Part shown: positions 59,338 through 64,000 of the stretch, piece after piece
How the letters are laid out: each line of letters begins with the position of its first letter
Position numbering within the stretch: the stretch's first letter is position 1
NCBI GenBank assembly: GCA_035635855.1
Contig: DASQAF010000034.1
Span: 1-64,000 of the forward strand
Length of the DNA: 64,000 bases
Origin: UBA11740 sp035635855
GTDB lineage: Bacteria > Acidobacteriota > Blastocatellia > Pyrinomonadales > Pyrinomonadaceae
Direction of reading: 5' to 3'
Translations under genes and position numbers: made by a program
The notes under the pieces: model-generated
Database searches by the model: none
What the model was told of the DNA's origin: nothing
The model's input: the letters and a program-made list of their open reading frames with translations, nothing else

Positions 59338-60762
59338 TCAGGCGGTCTGGCTCAGCTGCGGAGTCAGATTATTGTTCCGCCGCTGGAATTCGATCTTATG
59401 CCGCTTGATCATGCGGTCGAGCGTCTTGCGGTCGACACCCAGCACGCGCGATGCGGCCTGTTTGTTGCCGCCGGTGTGCTCCAAGACGCTGGCGACGTAA
59501 CGGCCTTCGATTTCTGATAGTTGAGGCCAATCCTGTTTCGCTTCGGGCTCTACTGAAATCATTTCTTCGTTCCTCCTCTGAGATTCTTCGCAGTAGTTGC
59601 GAATGCGTTCGGGGAGATCCTGAACTCGGATCAGACCGTCGCACATCGCCGTCGCCCGGACTACCGCATTTTCAAGTTCGCGGATGTTGCCGGGCCACGG
59701 ATATCTCTCCAGCAACTTTACGGCCTCAGTTGAAAACCGCACGGCCGGGCTCAGTGAATAGACGCGGTCAGCAAAGGTCTGCGCCAACGGCGGGATGTCT
59801 TCTTTTCGCTCGCGCAGAGGTGGCAGCAGAATCGACACCGCGTTAAGCCGATAAAACAGATCGTCGCGAAATCTTCCCGCTTTCACTTCCTCTTCGACAT
59901 TGCGGTTGCTGGCGGCGATCACGCGCACGTCTACCCGGCGGGTCTGATTCGAACCGACTCGGCGGATCTCGCGCTCCTGCAAAACTCGCAACAGCTTGAC
60001 CTGAAACGCAGGCGTCGTCTCAGTGATCTCGTCCAGAAACACTGTGCCGCCATCGGCTTCTTCCCACAGCCCGCGCCGATCCCGATCGGCGCCGGTAAAC
60101 GATCCGCGGGTATGGCCAAACAGTTCCGACTCGATCAACTCAGCCGGGATAGCGCCGCAATTTACAGCTACAAAAGTCCGGTCGGCGCGCCCGCTGTGTT
60201 GATGCAACGCCGAGGCGACCAGCTCCTTTCCCGTCCCCGATTCGCCGGTCAGGAACACCGGCAGGTTTGTCGCGGCGACGTGGCCCACCTGCTTCATTAC
60301 TTCAATGAAGGCATGGCTGCGGCCAATCAGATCGATGTCGGAATCGTGTGAACCACCGCGCCGCCGGGTTGAGAGACGCTGCGGCCGGTTCAGAAATTGT
60401 TCGCGCAAAGCCGTCGACAGCGATTGCAATTCTTCCGGGCCGAAAGGTTTCAGAAGATAATCGTAAGCACCAAATGCCGTCGCATCCAGGGCCCCGGCCG
60501 CGCTGCCGTGTCCGGTCATCAGCACCACTTTCGTTTCCGGCAGTTCCTCCTTGAACTTGCGCAAGACGGCGAAACCATCGGCGCCGCCGAGCATGACGTC
60601 GCAAAAAACTACCGCCCAGGTTCCGTCATCCAACATGGCAAAGGCTTCCTCGGCAGATGCGGCCTGGCTCGCTTGCCAACCATCCTGCGTCAACACGGCG
60701 CAAACAAATTCACGCACCTGTTGCTCGTCATCGATCACCAGTGCATATAATTTTCGGTCCAT
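59338..60762 (-). CDS. NtrC-family sigma-54-dependent response regulator
   Basis: A 474-residue activator. The receiver (about 1-120) has the acidic pair DDE at 11-13 and phosphoacceptor D55 (VVFCDVMLG). The AAA+ domain (about 147-380) carries Walker A GESGTGKE, Walker B GGTVFLDEI and the sigma-54 contact loop GSFTGA, a natural variant of GAFTGA. A Fis-type helix-turn-helix is at the C-terminus (NKQAASRVLGVDRKTLDRMIKRH). It forms oligomers that open sigma-54 promoters after phosphorylation. It lies downstream of the two signalling genes at 60.8-64 kb, separated from them by repeat R20. Confidence 0.95.
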   Translation of the reverse strand: MDRKLYALVIDDEQQVREFVCAVLTQDGWQASQAASAEEAFAMLDDGTWAVVFCDVMLGGADGFAVLRKFKEELPETKVVLMTGHGSAAGALDATAFGAYDYLLKPFGPEELQSLSTALREQFLNRPQRLSTRRRGGSHDSDIDLIGRSHAFIEVMKQVGHVAATNLPVFLTGESGTGKELVASALHQHSGRADRTFVAVNCGAIPAELIESELFGHTRGSFTGADRDRRGLWEEADGGTVFLDEITETTPAFQVKLLRVLQEREIRRVGSNQTRRVDVRVIAASNRNVEEEVKAGRFRDDLFYRLNAVSILLPPLRERKEDIPPLAQTFADRVYSLSPAVRFSTEAVKLLERYPWPGNIRELENAVVRATAMCDGLIRVQDLPERIRNYCEESQRRNEEMISVEPEAKQDWPQLSEIEGRYVASVLEHTGGNKQAASRVLGVDRKTLDRMIKRHKIEFQRRNNNLTPQLSQTA

Positions 60763-60774
60763 CGTTTTTGGTGT

Positions 60775-60829
60775 GCGCAGACTTCCGTCTGGGTTGAGCT
60801 TATAAAGTCTCAGACTGAAGTCCCGCCTG
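60775..60829. repeat. Inverted repeat GCGCAGACTTCCGTCTG (R20)
   Basis: GCGCAGACTTCCGTCTG and CAGACTGAAGTCCCGC face each other around about 20 bases in the gap between the NtrC-like and GGDEF-EAL genes. Confidence 0.65.
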
Positions 60830-60833
60830 CTTC

Positions 60834-62645
60834 CTATTCATTCACCGCGCTCGGAAAACTGCTGACGACTGAAGGCTTGGCTCCTGCAATCACGTGGAGT
60901 TTTCGTTTTGCAACGCGCAGAGAAGACGCAAAAACGTCGTGTGTTACGGGCTTGCTGAACAGATAGCCCTGACCCTCATCACACCTGAGCAGCCGTAGAA
61001 AGGCGAGTTGCTCGGCGGTTTCTATCCCTTCGGCGACGACTTTCAACCTGAGGTTGTGCGCCAAAGTAACTATAGCCATTACGAGCGCGGCGTCATCGGG
61101 ATCGGTGGTTGCACCGTTCACGAAGGATTGATCCAGCTTTAGCGTGTCGATCGGCAGGCGTTTTAAATAACCGAGTGATGAATAGCCCGTGCCAAAATCG
61201 TCAATCGCAATCTTTACTCCCAAGTTTCTGATTTCATTCAGGAGTCTGACGGCTGACTCACCGTTCTCCATGATCGAGGTTTCCGTCAACTCTAACTCCA
61301 GACACGTTGGATCGAGTCTGGTATCACCCAGAACCTGCCTGAGCCTGTCCAAAAAATTCTTTTGCTGAAAGTGCCGGGCCGAAATGTTTACGGCGATACG
61401 CAGCCGTCCCAATCCATCGTCTTGCCAGAGGCGCGTTTGGGCACAGGCTGTGCGCATGACGCACTCGCCGATATCCATGATCTGGCCCGTATCTTCAGCC
61501 AGCCCAATGAACCTGGCCGGCGGGAGCAAGCCCAGCTCCGGGTGTTGCCAGCGCACCAGTGCTTCCAGTCCCACGACCTCGCTGGAAACCAAATTCACCA
61601 CCGGCTGGTAATAGGTAATGAACTCATTATTCTCAACCGCGGAGCGCAGGCTGTTTTCAAGCGCCAGGCGCTCCACCGCCTGGGCATTCATGTCCGCGGC
61701 ATAGAATTGATAGTCATTGCCGCCCTGCTGCTTGGCCCGATAGAGCGCTGCTCCCGCGTTTCGCAAGACTGTGTTGCTGTCTTCGCCATTGAAAGGTGAG
61801 ACGCTGATTCCGATGCTCGTCGTCACATAAACTACCTGGTCGCCGAGGCGAAAGGGTTCTTTCAAAGCCTCACTAACGGCGAGAGAAACGTCGGCCAGAT
61901 CGCCGGCCTCCGCAATCTGCGTCAGCAGGAGGGCGAACTCTTCACCATCGAAACGCGCGACGGTGTCGGCTTCGCTGACACAAGTTTGCAGACGGGCCGC
62001 GGCCTCACTGAGCACGATGTCTCCAGCCGCATGGCCCAACGTGTCCGCAACTGTCTTGAATCGATCCAAAGAGACCAGCAAGACTCCAACCGGCCGATGG
62101 CTGCGTTGCGCGCTCGCCAGCGCCTGGGCACAACGATCCGCGAACAGAAGTCGATTGGGAAGATCGGTGAGCCGGTCATAGAAAGCCAGGTGCTCGATCT
62201 CGGCCGTCCGCTCCGCTACCAATTCCTCCAGGTGGTTCTCGTACTGCCTCTTTTCAGAAAGCAGTTGATGTTGAGCCTGCGCCCGCCGCACCGCCGCTTG
62301 CACATGGCGCAGATCGAGCGGCTTGGTAATGTAATCAAACGCTCCGACGCGCATGGCCTCGATGGCGGAGTCAACGGTTTGCTGTCCGCTAATCATTACC
62401 ACGACGGTGTCCGGAGTATCTTTCAAGATCCGCGGAACCAGATCCAGCCCGCTGATTCCTCCCATCTGAATGTCGCTGATCACCAGGTCAAAATTTATCG
62501 TCTTTAGAACCTCGAGTGCCTCTTCGGCTGAACTCACGTCGACGCACTCGTATTCAGCCTTTAGCAGCTCACTTAAGAGACTTCGGATCTGATCATCGTC
62601 ATCGATGATCAGAATGACTGGCTTTTGTGCGCTGCGCTTTCTCAT
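60834..62645 (-). CDS. Response regulator with GGDEF and EAL domains
   Basis: A 603-residue cyclic-di-GMP signalling protein. The receiver has DDDD at 15-18 and D58 (LVISDIQMG). The GGDEF domain (about 150-315) has a degenerate active site reading DGEEF in place of GGDEF, so cyclase activity is doubtful. The EAL domain (about 325-580) keeps EALVRW, ELTETS, DDFGTGYSS and AEGIE, so phosphodiesterase activity is likely. It overlaps the upstream hybrid kinase gene by four bases, suggesting the kinase feeds it phosphate and so lowers c-di-GMP. Confidence 0.93.
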   Translation of the reverse strand: MRKRSAQKPVILIIDDDDQIRSLLSELLKAEYECVDVSSAEEALEVLKTINFDLVISDIQMGGISGLDLVPRILKDTPDTVVVMISGQQTVDSAIEAMRVGAFDYITKPLDLRHVQAAVRRAQAQHQLLSEKRQYENHLEELVAERTAEIEHLAFYDRLTDLPNRLLFADRCAQALASAQRSHRPVGVLLVSLDRFKTVADTLGHAAGDIVLSEAAARLQTCVSEADTVARFDGEEFALLLTQIAEAGDLADVSLAVSEALKEPFRLGDQVVYVTTSIGISVSPFNGEDSNTVLRNAGAALYRAKQQGGNDYQFYAADMNAQAVERLALENSLRSAVENNEFITYYQPVVNLVSSEVVGLEALVRWQHPELGLLPPARFIGLAEDTGQIMDIGECVMRTACAQTRLWQDDGLGRLRIAVNISARHFQQKNFLDRLRQVLGDTRLDPTCLELELTETSIMENGESAVRLLNEIRNLGVKIAIDDFGTGYSSLGYLKRLPIDTLKLDQSFVNGATTDPDDAALVMAIVTLAHNLRLKVVAEGIETAEQLAFLRLLRCDEGQGYLFSKPVTHDVFASSLRVAKRKLHVIAGAKPSVVSSFPSAVNE

Positions 62646-64000
62646 TTGTTTTCTCTAGACCCGGGAACCCGGCCGTCGGACATTTTCGTCCTTCCATTCG
62701 AATCCAGAACATCGCGGACTTTTCTTATCAGACTCGCCGGCGTAAACGGCTTTTGAATGAACTCCACGCTGGAGTCCAGAACGCCGTGGTGCACAATTGA
62801 TTCGTCGGTATAACCCGACATAAACACCATCTTCAGCTCCGGGTTTTGTGATTTCAGTCGATCAGCGAGTTCCTTGCCGCTCATCTCAGGCATCACTACA
62901 TCCGTGAGCAATAGATCGACTTCCGCCGCACGTTCTTCACAAAAGCGCAGCGCTTCGTCGCCTTTACTGGCTTCCACGACAGAATATCCCGCTTGTTCCA
63001 GGATGCGGCACGCCAGGCCCCGAACTACCTCTTCGTCTTCGACCAGCAGAATTGTCTCAGATCCGCCGCGGGGGGCGACCTCCACAACTTTTTCGGCGGG
63101 CTCGGGGATTTGAGCCGCAACCTGTGGCAGATAGACCTTAAAAGTTGTGCCTTTCCCGAGTTCGCTATAAACCCAGATGTTGCCCCCGCTTTGCTTGACG
63201 ATACCGTACACGGTCGACAATCCCAGGCCGGTTCCTTTGCCTTTTTCTTTAGTCGTAAAGAACGGCTCGAAGATCCGTCGCCGCACCTCCTCGGTCATTC
63301 CCTCTCCGGTATCGCTGACCGCCAGGAGCACATATTTGCCGGACGCTACGTCCAGGTGTTTACTGCCGTACTCCTCCCCCAACTCGACATTCTCAGTCTC
63401 AATCGTCAGATTGCCACCGCGCGGCATTGCGTCGCGAGCGTTCACGATCAAGTTGACCAGCACTTGCTCGACCTGCCCGGGATCGGCCATTACTTTGCCC
63501 ACGTCGGAATCGAGCTTTGCTGTTAACACGATGTCTTCACCAATCAAGCGGCGCAACATCTTGTTCATATCAGAGACTACGCCGTTTAGATTGATGGCCA
63601 CTGGTTGTAGGATCTGTTTTCGTCCGAAAGCCAGCAGTTGCCGCGTAAGATTGGCAGCGCGATCCCCGGCCTTCTTCACTTCTTCCAGATAAGATTTGAT
63701 CGGATGACCGTCTTCCAATCGCTGTAAGGCGAGACTGGCATAACCATTGATGGCGGTAAGCAAGTTGTTAAAGTCGTGCGCCACACCTCCCGCCAACTGG
63801 CCAATCGCTTCCATCTTTTGCGACTGGCGAAGTTGCTCCTCAAGTTGCTTGCGCTCGGTGACATCGCGGGCGATACCTTGCACGCCTACCGGAACGCCGT
63901 TCTGATAGACAAGTTTGGTATTAGCCTCAACGGCGACCCGGTGGCCATCCTTAGCGATGATCTCCATTTCGTAGGCGGTGACTTTTTCTCCGGCAATTTT
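62642..64000 (-). CDS. Hybrid histidine kinase, N-terminus beyond the window (partial)
   Basis: The coding frame is open through the window edge at 64000, so the gene starts outside; 452 codons are visible. A PAS/PAC end (IAKDGHRVAVEAN...GVQGIARDVTERKQLEEQL) leads to a HisKA domain with GGVAHDFNNLL. HATPase boxes NLIVNARDA, DTGEGM and GTGLGLSTV are present. A C-terminal receiver starts near residue 310 (LLVEDEEVVRGL) with its aspartate in LLLTDVVMPEMSG. This is the PAS-HisKA-HATPase-REC layout of the cytoplasmic HDFNN-type kinases. It is co-transcribed with the GGDEF-EAL gene through a four-base overlap. Confidence 0.92.
   Translation of the reverse strand, partial: KIAGEKVTAYEMEIIAKDGHRVAVEANTKLVYQNGVPVGVQGIARDVTERKQLEEQLRQSQKMEAIGQLAGGVAHDFNNLLTAINGYASLALQRLEDGHPIKSYLEEVKKAGDRAANLTRQLLAFGRKQILQPVAINLNGVVSDMNKMLRRLIGEDIVLTAKLDSDVGKVMADPGQVEQVLVNLIVNARDAMPRGGNLTIETENVELGEEYGSKHLDVASGKYVLLAVSDTGEGMTEEVRRRIFEPFFTTKEKGKGTGLGLSTVYGIVKQSGGNIWVYSELGKGTTFKVYLPQVAAQIPEPAEKVVEVAPRGGSETILLVEDEEVVRGLACRILEQAGYSVVEASKGDEALRFCEERAAEVDLLLTDVVMPEMSGKELADRLKSQNPELKMVFMSGYTDESIVHHGVLDSSVEFIQKPFTPASLIRKVRDVLDSNGRTKMSDGRVPGSRENK

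Noticed and set aside
58980..59408. 142-codon plus-strand frame
   Set aside because: It overlaps the certain C-terminus of the NtrC-type gene on the other strand and has no motif.

Overview
The window reads as a chromosomal segment of an Acidobacteriota bacterium, probably of the Blastocatellia/Pyrinomonadales type. This is inferred from a VWFA-related secreted protein of the acidobacterial kind, a large carboxypeptidase-regulatory/TonB-receptor-like protein, a mixed diderm gene content (TolC-RND efflux, SppA, SecA) and a very high density of dispersed palindromic intergenic repeats. No taxonomic marker gene (rRNA) is present, so this is an inference. Most of the window is ordinary housekeeping DNA with roughly 55-60 % GC, as judged by eye.

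Layout. 1-3.2 kb: end of a TPR gene, a CAU-anticodon tRNA, a broken tyrosine recombinase, a LysR regulator, a HAD phosphatase-like gene with a small membrane protein. 3.2-7.3 kb: hybrid histidine kinase, alpha/beta hydrolase, low-molecular-weight tyrosine phosphatase. 7.3-14.8 kb: a minus-strand lysine/diaminopimelate cluster in transcription order lysC, dapE, dapB, dapA, dapD, a DapC-like aminotransferase, asd. A strong intrinsic terminator lies in the leader before lysC, suggesting attenuation. 15.3-19.0 kb: a compact, translationally coupled four-gene cassette (beta-class DNA methyltransferase, unknown protein, RecF/OLD-like ATPase, DUF4276 TOPRIM-like protein). It looks like a defence or restriction island and is the strongest candidate for an undescribed system. 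19.3-28.9 kb: secA, a TPR/TonB-C protein, a HEAT-like protein, a small ORF behind a Pho-box-like promoter, fabG, galU, serS, a methyltransferase and a DUF1801-like protein.

29-40.7 kb: a TonB-receptor-like outer-membrane protein, then a minus-strand unit of response regulator, TolC-type channel, RND adaptor, RND pump, PAP2 phosphatase and sensor kinase, which together look like a self-regulated envelope-efflux unit. 40.9-44.2 kb: sppA, mnmA and a LITAF-like zinc-ribbon gene that is frameshifted in a seven-base homopolymer. 44.3-49.3 kb: a MoxR/CbbQ-type ATPase and its very large VWA partner, with a lysozyme-inhibitor-like (Ivy) gene lodged between them on the other strand. 49.4-52 kb: a small unknown gene, a DUF433/DUF5615 toxin-antitoxin-like pair and a PD-(D/E)XK-like protein. 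52.1-57.2 kb: thiolase, secreted protein, peroxiredoxin, YggX-like protein, zinc-ribbon protein and VWFA protein. 57.5-64 kb: tRNA-Arg(ACG), Ser/Thr kinase, NtrC-type regulator, REC-GGDEF-EAL regulator and a truncated hybrid kinase.

A second theme is the dispersed repeats. At least twenty palindromic or half-palindromic elements of several families lie between genes. Several intrude into genes: one forms the last residues and stop codon of asd, another those of dapB, one probably supplies the lysC ribosome-binding site, and one is inserted in frame inside the VWA protein.
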